From Chitinophaga pinensis (GTDB lineage Bacteria > Pseudomonadota > Gammaproteobacteria > Burkholderiales > SG8-41): DNA of 64,000 nucleotides. This document shows positions 43,420-52,314 of this stretch, one piece after another. The notes under the pieces are model-generated. The model had not been told where the DNA came from, did not search any database, and saw only the letters and a list, made by a program, of their open reading frames with translations. How positions within the stretch are numbered: the stretch's first letter is position 1; the number at the start of each line of letters is the position of its first letter. The stretch is from contig CALQCM020000022.1 of the NCBI GenBank assembly GCA_943329075.2, positions 1-64,000 on the forward strand, given 5' to 3'. The position numbers and the translations under genes are program-made.

Positions 43420-44403
43420 ATGGACAGCCAACATCAATATCGTAAAAAAATTCAAAGACTCGTTGCGGCTGTCTTGTTCGGGATCGCCATCGTTGCGTGG
43501 GCTCAGGATTACCCGGTTAAGCCAGTGCGGATCATTGTCAGTTCTGCGCCGGGGGGTATCGATACCATCGTTCGGCTGATCACGCCGACATTGCAGGAGC
43601 GCACGGGTCAATCGTTCGTGGTCGACAACAGGGCGGGGGCCAACGGCATTATCGGCGTGCAGGCGGTGACCTCTGCGCCACCCGATGGCTACACTATCCT
43701 GTTCACGACGATTTCAACGCTGACCATCAATCCATTTGTGTACAAGGATCTGCCCTATGCCCCACTGAGGGACCTCGATCCGATTGCGCGGCATGCCTCG
43801 CTGCCCATGGTATGGGTTGCAAATCCAACAAAGGGCTTCAAATCGCTCAAGGACGTGGTCGATTACGCCAAGGCAAACCGCGACAAGCTCACGCTCGCCA
43901 ACTCCGGCAGCGGTTCATTTAGCCATTTGCTGGAGGAGGCATTCAAGAGGAAGCATGGCATCGATGTCCTTTTGGTGCCATTGAAGACGACGCCGCAGGC
44001 GATCATTGAGACGATTGCCGGTAGAACGGAAGTTTGCGTGGACAACATTAGCAACCTTGCGCCGCATATCAGTGCGGGCAAATTGGTCGCGCTCGCGGTA
44101 ACCAGCCGGGAGCGCGCCTCGTCGCTGCCCAACGTTCCTTCATGGATTGAGGACGGTAGCGGCGATTTCGAGGCGGATGCGTGGTACGCATTCATGGCGC
44201 CTAAAGGCACACCGCCTGCCATTATCCAGAAGCTAAACGCAGATCTAACCGCTTCGATTCAGGAAGCACGGGCACAACAATACCTGCAGTCGTTAGGCGC
44301 GCGCTTCGAGCCACTCTCACCAATGAAGTTGCGTGAGTTCATCCAGGGTGAACTCGACAAATACGGCAGCATCGCCCGCAGTGCCAAGATTACGATGCAG
44401 TAG
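43420..44403 (+). CDS. TctC/Bug family substrate-binding protein
   Basis: A 327-residue exported binding protein. Signal peptide (LVAAVLFGIAIVAWAQ), then IIVSSAPGGIDTIVRLITPT and VVDNRAGANGIIGVQAV. The first ligand loop lacks the usual second glycine (PGGID instead of PGGxxD) and VPLKTTPQAI replaces HVPYKG, making it the most divergent of the eleven. GGAGA lies 10 nt upstream of the ATG. No catabolic gene is adjacent, so no substrate is hinted. Confidence 0.85.
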   Translation: MDSQHQYRKKIQRLVAAVLFGIAIVAWAQDYPVKPVRIIVSSAPGGIDTIVRLITPTLQERTGQSFVVDNRAGANGIIGVQAVTSAPPDGYTILFTTISTLTINPFVYKDLPYAPLRDLDPIARHASLPMVWVANPTKGFKSLKDVVDYAKANRDKLTLANSGSGSFSHLLEEAFKRKHGIDVLLVPLKTTPQAIIETIAGRTEVCVDNISNLAPHISAGKLVALAVTSRERASSLPNVPSWIEDGSGDFEADAWYAFMAPKGTPPAIIQKLNADLTASIQEARAQQYLQSLGARFEPLSPMKLREFIQGELDKYGSIARSAKITMQ

Positions 44404-44603
44404 CCCGCGCCGCCGCCTTGTCCGTATTCCGTCAACGTCGGATATGCGGCCCCCTTACATACCCACCGACATTCAAAGAAGCGCAGAACAGTGACCCCGC
44501 CGTTACCCGCAATATACCGCGAGGCTGGCGAAGGTCAACGGCGACCGGTTTATTGATTTATAAGGATATTATTATTTTTAAAGCGGACTTGCCGGGGGGG
44601 GAA

Positions 44604-44677
44604 TGGAGGCGCGGGGCGGAGTCGAACCGCCCTGGAAGGATTTGCAATCCTCTGCATAACCGCTTTGCTACCGCGCC
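44604..44677 (-). tRNA. tRNA-Cys (anticodon GCA)
   Basis: On the minus strand GGCGCGG pairs with CCGCGCC, followed by discriminator U and encoded CCA, as expected for tRNA-Cys. The anticodon loop is TTGCAAA with GCA, and the T arm reads GGCGGTTCGACTCCGCC. It lies downstream of pgsA and tRNA-Gly in the same direction. Confidence 0.95.
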
Positions 44678-44908
44678 AAACTGACTAGTCTACCGGCCTG
44701 GAGGTCCACGCCACCCGACGCAGGCGCGGTGCAGCGACCTTGTGCGACGCTGCGAGCCGGCGCTTTGAACCGAGGAGAAACGTCACGCCATGCATGCACC
44801 GCCGTGAAATTCCCGATTCTGGGGCCATTACGAGGAGCTTCGCCCCCTTCCCCGGAAGCCCCTCTGCAACCCGTCGACTTTGTACTGCGTCAACAGGCCT
44901 TCAAATTC

Positions 44909-44984
44909 TGGAGCGGGAAAGGAGGCTCGAACTCCCGACCTCAACCTTGGCAAGGTTGCGCTCTACCAGCTGAGCTATTCCCGC
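44909..44984 (-). tRNA. tRNA-Gly (anticodon GCC)
   Basis: On the minus strand the acceptor stem GCGGGAA pairs with TTCCCGC, with encoded CCA. The D arm is TAGCTCAGCTGGTAGAGC, the anticodon loop is TTGCCAA with GCC, and the T arm GGGAGTTCGAGCCTCCT is regular. It follows pgsA by 38 bp, the common order in proteobacteria. Confidence 0.96.
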
Positions 44985-45022
44985 GTTATGCCGGCGCATT
45001 ATACGCAAATTTCCGGCCCAAT

Positions 45023-45595
45023 TCAATCTGGATGCGAAGCCAGCGGTAAAGCCTTTCTAAGATAGTACAGCATCGAAATCACCGTCAACACCGCGGCGAC
45101 ATTGATAAGAACGGTGCCCAGCCAGAGGCAATGGATGCGGCCGAACAGATCGTCCTCGTACAACAGCAGCGGAATTGCGATCATTTGCGCCGCCGTTTTT
45201 ATTTTTCCGACAAACGCCACGGCAACACTGCGCGCCTGGCCGATCTGCGCCATCCATTCGCGCAGCGCCGAGATGGCGATTTCGCGGCCGATGATAATCA
45301 GGGCCACCACCGATTCGACGCGCTCGAGCTGCAGCAGCATGATCAGTGCGCCGGCCACCATCAGTTTGTCGGCGACCGGGTCGAGAAATGCGCCGAACGG
45401 CGACGTCTGGTTCAGCGCGCGGGCGAGATATCCATCGAGCCAGTCGGTGATGGCGGCGAATATGAAAATACTGGTGGCAGCGATGTTCTTGTTTTCGATA
45501 TTCAGCACGCTCTCCGGCATGTAATACACGCCGACGATCAGCGGAATAAGAACGATGCGCAGCCACGTCAGAAGATTTGGAATATTGAGCGGCAT
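45023..45595 (-). CDS. pgsA: CDP-diacylglycerol-glycerol-3-phosphate 3-phosphatidyltransferase
   Basis: A 190-residue integral membrane enzyme that makes phosphatidylglycerophosphate, the first committed step to phosphatidylglycerol. The CDP-alcohol phosphotransferase motif is complete: TDWLDGYLARALN, then GAFLDPVADK, giving D-x2-DG-x2-AR-x8-G-x3-D-x3-D. Several hydrophobic helices follow. ATG 45595 lies 4 nt after the uvrC stop; a frame to 45649 would overlap uvrC. The order uvrC-pgsA-tRNA-Gly-tRNA-Cys is conserved in many proteobacteria. Confidence 0.95.
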   Translation of the reverse strand: MPLNIPNLLTWLRIVLIPLIVGVYYMPESVLNIENKNIAATSIFIFAAITDWLDGYLARALNQTSPFGAFLDPVADKLMVAGALIMLLQLERVESVVALIIIGREIAISALREWMAQIGQARSVAVAFVGKIKTAAQMIAIPLLLYEDDLFGRIHCLWLGTVLINVAAVLTVISMLYYLRKALPLASHPD

Positions 45596-45599
45596 GTTG

Positions 45600-47408
45600 T
45601 CAGTGCAGTGTGTCGTATATCCGTTTAGCGAGTTCGCTGCTGATGCCATCGACCTGTGCCAGGTCGTCGATACTGGCCGCCATCAAACCCTGCAGGCCGC
45701 CAAAACGTGTCAAAAGACGCTGCCGTCTTTTTGCGCCGACACCGCTGATTTCTTCCAGTGTCGACGATTTGCGCGCCTTGCCCCGTCGTGCGCGGTGCCC
45801 CTGAATGGCAAAGCGATGGGCCTCATCGCGTATTTGCTGGATCAGATGCAGAGCCGGATGTTCGGGCGGCAATTGTAGCGCGTCCGCCCTGCCCTGAATA
45901 ATCAATTGCTCAAGACCCGGTTTGCGCGCTTCGCCTTTGGCCACACCGACCACGTTCAAATCCTGCAGGCCGAGTTCAGTGAGGACTTCGCGCGCAACAC
46001 CGACCTGCCCCTTGCCGCCGTCAATCAGCAGCAGGTCGGGCAGCTTGCCCTCCTCCGCAATGATGCGCTGGTAACGCCGGGTCAGCGCGTCGCGCATCGC
46101 GCCGTAGTCGTCGCCGGGTGTAATGCCTGTAATGTTGAAACGGCGGTACTCCCCGTTTTGCATGGCCGAGCGGTCATAAACCACACAGGAGGCGACAGTG
46201 GCCTCGCCCATGGTGTGGCTGATGTCGAAGCATTCGATGCGCTGCAGGTTTTCATCAGCGCCGAGCGCCTGTTGCAGTGCCTGCAAACGCGCCTCCTGCG
46301 TGGCGCGCAGACCGAGCTGGCGTTGCGCCGCGAGTTCCGCATTTTTTGCGGCCATTTCCAGCCAGACCCTGCGCTCTCCCGTCGGATTGGTGACGATGCG
46401 CGCATTGCCGCCGGGCAAACCGTTCTGCAGATTTTCGATGGATTCATCGGTGAGTGCGGCGCCAACGATCAATACCGCCGGCGCGTCGCGCTCCGCATAG
46501 TGTTGGCCAAGAAATGCCTCGACAATTTGTGCCGCGTTGAAGCCGGCGGCATTTTGCGGGAAAAAGTTACGATCCCCTAGATGATGGCCGCCGCGGATCA
46601 TGACCAGATTGACGCAGACGATTTCACCGACGACGGCGCAGGCAATGACGTCGGCGTCGCGCGCATTGTGTCCGCTGACGAACTGGCGTTCGCGCACGTG
46701 ACCGAGGGCGGCGATCTGGTCGCGCAGCACCGCCGCCACTTCGAAGTCCTGCTCGGCCGCCGCGGCGTGCATGCGTTCGGCCAGCCGCTCGACCACTTCC
46801 TCGTCCTTGCCCTTGAGAAACAAGGCGGCACTGCGCACGTCCGCGGCGTAATCTTCAACGCTGATTTTTCCGACACAGGGCGCGGTGCAACGCCGGATCT
46901 GGTGCAGCAGACAGGGCCGGGTGCGGTTGTTGAACACGCTGTCGACGCAGGTGCGCAGACGGAATACTTTCTGCAACAGTTGGATGCTTTCGCGCACCGC
47001 GCCGGCGTGCGGAAACGGGCCGAAATGCTGGTGGCGCGGATCGAGGCTGCCGCGATGGGAGCTCAGGCGCGGACAGGCGTGCCCGGAGAGCATCAGATAG
47101 GGATACGATTTATCGTCGCGAAAAAGGATGTTGTAGCGCGGGTGCAGCGACTTGATCAGATTGTTTTCAAGCAGCAGCGCCTCGCCTTCCGAGCGCGTCA
47201 CCGTTGTTTCGAGCGTGTGAATCTGCGCCACCATCAACTGGATGCGCGGAGAGAGGCCGGCGGGATTGCGGAAGTAAGAGCTGACCCGCTGCTTCAGGTC
47301 GCGCGCCTTGCCCACATAGAGCAATTCACCCGAGGCGCCGAGCATGCGGTAAACGCCGGGCTGGTGCGGCAGCGTGGCGAGAATTTCTGCCGAATCAAAT
47401 GCCGCCAC
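45600..47408 (-). CDS. uvrC: Excinuclease ABC subunit C
   Basis: A 602-residue UvrC making both incisions in nucleotide excision repair. The N-terminal GIY-YIG-type nuclease is seen as QPGVYRMLGASGELLYVGKA; a UVR motif follows (LAERMHAAAAEQDFEVAAVL, about residues 205-225), then the RNase H-like C-terminal nuclease (RIECFDISHTMGEATVASCV, and LLIDGGKGQVGVAREVL with its Asp). The end carries the helix-hairpin-helix pair (ISGVGAKRRQRLLTRFGGL). Length and order are normal. It precedes pgsA in one unit. Confidence 0.97.
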   Translation of the reverse strand: MAAFDSAEILATLPHQPGVYRMLGASGELLYVGKARDLKQRVSSYFRNPAGLSPRIQLMVAQIHTLETTVTRSEGEALLLENNLIKSLHPRYNILFRDDKSYPYLMLSGHACPRLSSHRGSLDPRHQHFGPFPHAGAVRESIQLLQKVFRLRTCVDSVFNNRTRPCLLHQIRRCTAPCVGKISVEDYAADVRSAALFLKGKDEEVVERLAERMHAAAAEQDFEVAAVLRDQIAALGHVRERQFVSGHNARDADVIACAVVGEIVCVNLVMIRGGHHLGDRNFFPQNAAGFNAAQIVEAFLGQHYAERDAPAVLIVGAALTDESIENLQNGLPGGNARIVTNPTGERRVWLEMAAKNAELAAQRQLGLRATQEARLQALQQALGADENLQRIECFDISHTMGEATVASCVVYDRSAMQNGEYRRFNITGITPGDDYGAMRDALTRRYQRIIAEEGKLPDLLLIDGGKGQVGVAREVLTELGLQDLNVVGVAKGEARKPGLEQLIIQGRADALQLPPEHPALHLIQQIRDEAHRFAIQGHRARRGKARKSSTLEEISGVGAKRRQRLLTRFGGLQGLMAASIDDLAQVDGISSELAKRIYDTLH

Positions 47409-47462
47409 GATGCTGTGCCGGCAAATGGATTTGCAACGCGGTCATTCCGCGGACTGTTTTTT

Positions 47463-48104
47463 TCATGCGGCAGGCCGCCGCTTGAGTATTTTCAGAATGT
47501 CTGTGAACACGCGTTCAAACATTGCGGGGGTGAGGCGGCGCGTCTGCGTATTGTAGCGGCTGCAATGATAGCTATCGACCAGGATCAAGCCGCCGGCAAG
47601 ATCATGGCGCGCGGCGTGTGCAAAAGCGTGGGCTGAACGTTTTTCGCCGGTCGCCATCAGCACGGCCTGATGCGCAACGGTGCCGAGCGCGAGGATGACC
47701 GTGCCTTTCGGCAGTGCTTTTAACTCATCGGCAAGATAGTGGTTGCAGCACTTGATTTCGGCGGTCTCCGGCTTGTTTTGCGGCGGCAGGCATTTGACTG
47801 CATTGGTGATGCGGCAATCATGCAGCTGCAGACCGTCTTTGCGATCCACCGATACCGGCGCACTGGCGAAGCCGAATTTGTGCAGTGTCTGGTAGAGCAG
47901 AATGCCGGCAAAGTCGCCGGTAAACGGCCGTCCGCTGCGGTTCGCACCGTGCATGCCGGGGGCCAGACCGACGATCAACAGCGACGGCTTTTTTGCGCCG
48001 AATGGCGAGACCGGGCGCGCATGGTAATCCGGATGTTGCGCGCGCACCTCGTCAAGGAAGCGTGCAAGGCGCGGACAATCGCGGCAGCTTTCTGAAAATG
48101 GCAT
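47463..48104 (-). CDS. Uracil-DNA glycosylase family 5-like (UdgB)
   Basis: A 213-residue uracil-DNA glycosylase superfamily protein that would remove uracil or hypoxanthine from DNA. Motif 1 reads GLAPGMHGANRSGRPFTGDF, typical of the family 5 (UdgB) type; ITNAVKCLPPQNKP and DSYHCSRYNTQTRRLT match later motifs, the His being in the position of the second active-site motif. Cys8 and Cys11 (CRDC) with Cys in VKCLPP and IKCCNHY could hold the [4Fe-4S] cluster usual in families 4 and 5. It lies 11 bp after nagZ and 54 bp before uvrC, a group of DNA-repair genes. Confidence 0.86.
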   Translation of the reverse strand: MPFSESCRDCPRLARFLDEVRAQHPDYHARPVSPFGAKKPSLLIVGLAPGMHGANRSGRPFTGDFAGILLYQTLHKFGFASAPVSVDRKDGLQLHDCRITNAVKCLPPQNKPETAEIKCCNHYLADELKALPKGTVILALGTVAHQAVLMATGEKRSAHAFAHAARHDLAGGLILVDSYHCSRYNTQTRRLTPAMFERVFTDILKILKRRPAA

Positions 48105-48115
48105 GGTGTGCGGCT

Positions 48116-49186
48116 TCAGCGCGTGAGCGGCAGTTCGCCGTCCCGCGCGCCGATCTGAAGGACCGCTTTGACCGCGGCGACATAGCGTGGATCGTGGTGG
48201 AGTTTTTTCAGCGACTCGGCGCCACCGCGGCCGTGCACGCGCGCGATGCGCGCCAGCGATATTGCCGGCATGAGGTAATCAAGACCGGCCAGCAATTGTT
48301 CTGCCGCCACGGGGTCGTTGCAGACGAGCACCATGTCGCAGCCAGCGGTGAACGCCGCCTTGGCACGATCCACCACACTGCCGACGCCGCGCGCGCCTTC
48401 CATCGATAGATCGTCGCTGAAAATCATGCCATCGAAGCCGAGGCGTCCGCGCAGGATTTCACCGAGCCAGCGTTTCGAAAAGCCGGCCGGTTTGTCGTCG
48501 ACATCGGGATACACGACGTGCGCCGGCATGATCGCGCCTAGACCGTTGTCGATGAGGCGACGGAACGGCACGAGATCACTGCGCTCGATCTCGCTCAAAG
48601 CGCGCGGATCGACCGGCATCTCGTGATGCGAATCGGCGCGCACGTGGCCGTGCCCGGGGAAATGCTTGCCGACCGAGGACATGCCGCCGTCGCGCAGGCC
48701 GTGGATCAGGCCCAGTGCCAGTTCGGTGATGGCGGCCGGATCGTGATGGAATGCGCGGTTGCCGATCACGCTGCTGTTGCCGTGGTCGATGTCGAGCACC
48801 GGTGTATAACTCAAGTCAACGCCGCAGGCGCGCAATTCGGCGGCCAGCACATAGCCGGTCTGCTGCGCCAGCGCTTTCGCCGCGGCATGGTCGCTTTCCC
48901 ACAAAACACCGAGTTCGCGCATCGGTGGCAACACGGTGAATCCCTCGCGGAAGCGCTGCACGCGACCGCCCTCATGGTCGACTGTGATTAATAGCGGCGG
49001 CTGGCGCAGGGCGTGAATTTCGCGGGTCAGGCCGGTGAGCTGTTCGGGCGATTCGTAGTTGCGTGTAAACAGAATGATGCCGCCGACCAGCGGATGCTGC
49101 AGACGCGTGCGTTCTTCCGGCGTCAGGGCCAAGCCGGCGATGTCGACGATCACCGGACCCAGTGGAATGCTGCGCGTCATGCTCAT
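48116..49186 (-). CDS. nagZ: Beta-N-acetylhexosaminidase (glycoside hydrolase family 3)
   Basis: A 356-residue cytoplasmic enzyme that removes N-acetylglucosamine from anhydromuropeptides during cell-wall recycling. The characteristic SSVGKHFPGHGHVRADSHHE holds the Asp-His dyad, ITVDHEGGRVQRFREGF is the N-terminal motif, and the nucleophile Asp is in FSDDLSMEGA. ATG 49186 overlaps the acpS stub stop (ATGA, 49183-49186). A longer frame to 49318 has no similarity. Confidence 0.95.
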   Translation of the reverse strand: MSMTRSIPLGPVIVDIAGLALTPEERTRLQHPLVGGIILFTRNYESPEQLTGLTREIHALRQPPLLITVDHEGGRVQRFREGFTVLPPMRELGVLWESDHAAAKALAQQTGYVLAAELRACGVDLSYTPVLDIDHGNSSVIGNRAFHHDPAAITELALGLIHGLRDGGMSSVGKHFPGHGHVRADSHHEMPVDPRALSEIERSDLVPFRRLIDNGLGAIMPAHVVYPDVDDKPAGFSKRWLGEILRGRLGFDGMIFSDDLSMEGARGVGSVVDRAKAAFTAGCDMVLVCNDPVAAEQLLAGLDYLMPAISLARIARVHGRGGAESLKKLHHDPRYVAAVKAVLQIGARDGELPLTR

Positions 49187-49248
49187 TTTTCCAGCAGGCG
49201 CATGACGCGGCGCGGTTCGACCACATCCATGCCGATGCCGTAGATCAT
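49183..49248 (-). pseudogene. acpS: Holo-ACP synthase N-terminal stub
   Basis: Between pdxJ and nagZ, where acpS sits in related bacteria, only a 21-codon frame remains: MIYGIGMDVVEPRRVMRLLEK then TGA. This is the N-terminus of holo-ACP synthase, including the metal-binding GIGxDVVE segment, but the rest (about 105 residues) is missing. Both ends keep the ATGA overlaps with pdxJ and nagZ, so an internal deletion has joined codon 21 to the original stop. A functional AcpS or other phosphopantetheinyl transferase must lie elsewhere, unless this is an assembly error. Confidence 0.75.
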
Positions 49249-49988
49249 GCCGGCCCACCGCGCGCAATCGCCGCCAGATAGTCACGCACGGTTTGCGCCA
49301 GCCCGTGCTCGAGCGCATCAGCGATCAGCGCGTGGCCGATGGAAACCTCAAGAACTCCTGGCACCGCCGCCAGAAACTGCGGCAGATTATCCTGGTTGAG
49401 ATCATGCCCGGCGTTCACGCCGAGTCCCGCCGCCGCGGCAGCGCGCGCCGCCTTCGCATAGCGCGCCAGTTCCTTTTCTGCAGCGCCGGCGTCAAAGGCC
49501 CGCGCATACGGCTCGGTATAGAGTTCGACGCGGTCAGCACCCAGATCGCGTGCCGCCTGCATCGATTCGGCGACCGGATCCATGAAGAGGCTGACGCGTA
49601 TGCCCAGAGCGCGCAGTTCACCGATCAACGGACGCAGGCGTTCGCCGTCGCGGTTGAGATCCCAGCCGTGGTCGGAGGTGGCGGCGGCTGCTTCATCGGG
49701 AACCAGCGTGCACTGCTGCGGTTTGAATTTGCGCGCAATGTCGATCAGTCCGTGAAACGGGTTGCCTTCAATATTGAATTCGATGTCTTTGTGCTGTTCG
49801 AGCAGTTGCGCCAGTTCGCGCACGTCGTCAGTGCGGATGTGCCGCTGGTCGGGGCGCGGATGCACGGTGATGCCTCGTGCGCCCGCCGCAATGGCGATGC
49901 TCGCCGAGCGGCTCACGCCGGGTATGCCGAGCGGACGCGCGTTGCGCAACAAGGCAACCTTGTTCAAATTGACGCTCAGCCGCGTCAT
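49245..49988 (-). CDS. pdxJ: Pyridoxine 5'-phosphate synthase
   Basis: A 247-residue TIM-barrel enzyme that joins 1-deoxyxylulose 5-phosphate and 3-amino-2-oxopropyl phosphate in the last ring-forming step of vitamin B6 synthesis. LSVNLNKVALLRNAR, ITVHPRPDQRHI (active His43), FNIEGNP (Glu74) and GVNAGHDLNQDNL (active His) are all present. It overlaps recO by 4 bp at its start and the acpS stub by 4 bp at its end. Confidence 0.97.
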   Translation of the reverse strand: MTRLSVNLNKVALLRNARPLGIPGVSRSASIAIAAGARGITVHPRPDQRHIRTDDVRELAQLLEQHKDIEFNIEGNPFHGLIDIARKFKPQQCTLVPDEAAAATSDHGWDLNRDGERLRPLIGELRALGIRVSLFMDPVAESMQAARDLGADRVELYTEPYARAFDAGAAEKELARYAKAARAAAAAGLGVNAGHDLNQDNLPQFLAAVPGVLEVSIGHALIADALEHGLAQTVRDYLAAIARGGPA

Positions 49989-50725
49989 AGCTGCTGCAAG
50001 TCTTTCAGCAACTGGCGGGTATTGAGCATCTGGTTGCCAAGATAATGATTGATCAGCATGCGCATCAGCGCCTTGCTTTGCTGCAGGGTGACCGGATTGC
50101 TGTATACATCGCCGGCCATGTCGAGCAAAGTCTGGCCGCTGAATTCTAACCGGTTTTGATTGGCCTCGTTGACGCCGAAGCCCGCGCGCACCGGTCCGCT
50201 TTCGATCAGATAGTGGTAATTGCGGTCTGCCGCAATGGGTTCGCCGCTACTGGCTTCGCGCTCGAGCGACGGCGCATAGCCGAGTTCTTTCAGCAGTCTT
50301 CGTTCGAAACGGCGCAGTGTGGCGTCGTGCGGCGCGCCGCCGGCCAGCGCGTGCAGCGTATCGTCGTAGGCTTCGAACAGTTCTTCATGGGCGTCGTCAC
50401 GCGCGACGAGTTTCAACAGCAGTTCGTTGAGATAAAACCCGCATAACAAGCCGTCCCCCTTCAGCTGCGGCAGCCCGCCCTGCCATTCGGCCTTGTGCAG
50501 GGTGCGCAATTCAGAGCGGCCCGACCAGCTGATGGTCAGTGGCTGGAAGGCCAGTAAGACGCCCCGCAGTGCCGAGCGCGGGCGCCGCGCACCACGCGCG
50601 ACCAGCGCCACGCGGCCGCGGTTGCGCGTAAAGGTTTCGATGACCAGGCTGGTTTCGCGGTACGGGTAGCTATGCAGGAGATACGCGGGTTGCGCATCCT
50701 GGCGGGCCTTGTCCGGATCAGTCAT
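49985..50725 (-). CDS. recO: DNA repair protein RecO
   Basis: A 246-residue protein that helps RecA replace single-strand binding protein in RecFOR recombinational repair. The N-terminal OB fold shows QPAYLLHSYPYRETSLVIE and GRVALVARGARRPRSALRG; the helical C-terminal domain includes FYLNELLLKLVARDDAHEEL. Length is normal for betaproteobacteria. It overlaps era by 8 bp and pdxJ by 4 bp, in the conserved rnc-era-recO-pdxJ order. Confidence 0.95.
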   Translation of the reverse strand: MTDPDKARQDAQPAYLLHSYPYRETSLVIETFTRNRGRVALVARGARRPRSALRGVLLAFQPLTISWSGRSELRTLHKAEWQGGLPQLKGDGLLCGFYLNELLLKLVARDDAHEELFEAYDDTLHALAGGAPHDATLRRFERRLLKELGYAPSLEREASSGEPIAADRNYHYLIESGPVRAGFGVNEANQNRLEFSGQTLLDMAGDVYSNPVTLQQSKALMRMLINHYLGNQMLNTRQLLKDLQQL

Positions 50726-51620
50726 ATCCCAATTGTTTCAGCATCCGGTCGTCGTCGCTCCAGCCGCCCTTCACACGCACCCACAATTCAAGATGCACCT
50801 TGCCGTCGAACAGTTTCTGCATATCCATGCGGGCGAGTGTGCCGATTTCGCGCAGTCGGCTGCCCTTGGCGCCGACGACGATGCCCTTGTGCGACTCCTT
50901 GTCGACAATGATCGACGCGGAAATCCGGCGCATCGTGCCCTCCATGACAAAGCGGTCGATGGAAACGGCGCACACGTACGGCAGCTCGTCACCCAGCAGG
51001 CGGAAGAGCTTTTCGCGGACCATTTCGGCGGCCAGAAAGCGTTCGCTCGATTCCGTAATTTCGTCTTCCGTGTAAATCGCAGGTGCCACTGGCAGATACT
51101 TTGCAATGACCTTGGTGAGCGTGCCGAGCGCATGGCCCTTGGATGCCGATATCGGAATGATCTCGTTGAACGCGCGTTGCTTGCTCACTTTTTCGATAAA
51201 CGGCAGCAATTCGCCGCGCTCTTTCAGACGGTCTGTTTTATTGATTGCCAACAGCGTCGGGCGCCCCGCCGGCAGCAATGCCATGATGGCGCGGTCGTCG
51301 TCGCTGAAGTGGTCGGCCTCCAGCACCAGCAGGACCACGTCGACAGCCGCCAGCGCCTGCGTCACCGACCGGTTCATGCTGCGGTTGAGCGCGCTGCCGT
51401 GTTTTTTCTGGAAGCCGGGCGTATCGACAAACAGCAGCTGCGCGTCGTCCAGCGTCACAATCCCGGTAATGCGCTGGCGTGTGGTCTGCGGTTTGCGCGA
51501 GGTGATGCTCAGCTTCTGGCCGACGAGCCGGTTGAGCAATGTGGATTTGCCGACGTTCGGGCGCCCGACGATTGCAATATAGCCGGTGCGGAATTCGGGG
51601 TTCGGCTTTTTTTCGGCCAT
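50718..51620 (-). CDS. era: GTPase Era
   Basis: A 300-residue GTPase needed for 16S rRNA maturation and 30S assembly. The G1 motif is GRPNVGKST (residues 19-27), switch G3 is VDTPGF, G4 is NKTD, and the C-terminal KH RNA-binding domain reads GIVVGAKGSRLREIGTLAR. Full length. The ATG abuts the rnc stop with no gap, suggesting coupling. Confidence 0.97.
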   Translation of the reverse strand: MAEKKPNPEFRTGYIAIVGRPNVGKSTLLNRLVGQKLSITSRKPQTTRQRITGIVTLDDAQLLFVDTPGFQKKHGSALNRSMNRSVTQALAAVDVVLLVLEADHFSDDDRAIMALLPAGRPTLLAINKTDRLKERGELLPFIEKVSKQRAFNEIIPISASKGHALGTLTKVIAKYLPVAPAIYTEDEITESSERFLAAEMVREKLFRLLGDELPYVCAVSIDRFVMEGTMRRISASIIVDKESHKGIVVGAKGSRLREIGTLARMDMQKLFDGKVHLELWVRVKGGWSDDDRMLKQLGYD

Positions 51621-52292
51621 CTAGGCACCGGCAATCAAATCGTAGGCGTGACGCGCCGCCATCTGTTCGGCGACACGCCGGCTGGCGCCATCGCCCTGGG
51701 TCTTGATGTTCATTTCCGGCACACTGCACTCCACTTTGAAAGACTGTTCATGCGCTTCACCGGCTGTCGCGATCACCACATAGCGTGGCACCGGCAAATG
51801 ACGCGCCTGCAGCAGTTCCTGCAACAGCGTTTTGGCGTCCTTGCCGGCGACCCGCAGATCGATGTTTTTCAGCGAGTCATAAAATATCTGCAAGGTGAAG
51901 GACTGCGCGGCGCCGAATCCACCGTCGAGATACACCGCACCGATGATGGCCTCCACGGCGTTTGCCAGCATCGACGGGCGCTGTGCGCCACCGCTGCGAA
52001 TTTCGCCTTCGCCCAGCAACAGGCGCGGGCCGATGCCAAGTTCATTGGCGAGCGCGCAGAGATTGTGCCCGTTGACGAGGCTCGCGCGCGCCCGCGAGAG
52101 GTCGCCTTCGGCGGTTGCCGGATAAAGTCGGTAGAGTTCGGCGGCGATCACGCAATTGAGCACCGCATCCCCCAGAAACTCCAGCCGCTCGTTATGGTCC
52201 GCGCTGTGGCTGCGGTGCGTGAGCGCCTGGCGCAGCAGTGGCGGGCTTGCGAACCGGTAACCGGCTACCTCGACAACCGGGCTTTGCTGCAT
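51621..52292 (-). CDS. rnc: Ribonuclease III
   Basis: A 223-residue double-strand-specific RNase that processes rRNA precursors and regulatory RNAs. The signature NERLEFLGDAVL is intact, with the acidic metal ligands, and NAVEAIIGAVYLDGG marks the second acidic site. The C-terminal dsRNA-binding domain ends ASRRVAEQMAARHAYDLI. ATG 52292 lies 22 bp after the DUF4845 gene; a longer frame to 52412 would overlap that gene. Confidence 0.96.
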   Translation of the reverse strand: MQQSPVVEVAGYRFASPPLLRQALTHRSHSADHNERLEFLGDAVLNCVIAAELYRLYPATAEGDLSRARASLVNGHNLCALANELGIGPRLLLGEGEIRSGGAQRPSMLANAVEAIIGAVYLDGGFGAAQSFTLQIFYDSLKNIDLRVAGKDAKTLLQELLQARHLPVPRYVVIATAGEAHEQSFKVECSVPEMNIKTQGDGASRRVAEQMAARHAYDLIAGA

Positions 52293-52314
52293 GGACTGGG
52301 CTGCGTTCAACGCC

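Noticed and set aside
46581..47636. 351-codon plus-strand frame opposite uvrC and the uracil-DNA glycosylase
   Set aside because: Antisense of uvrC with conserved domains on the other strand.
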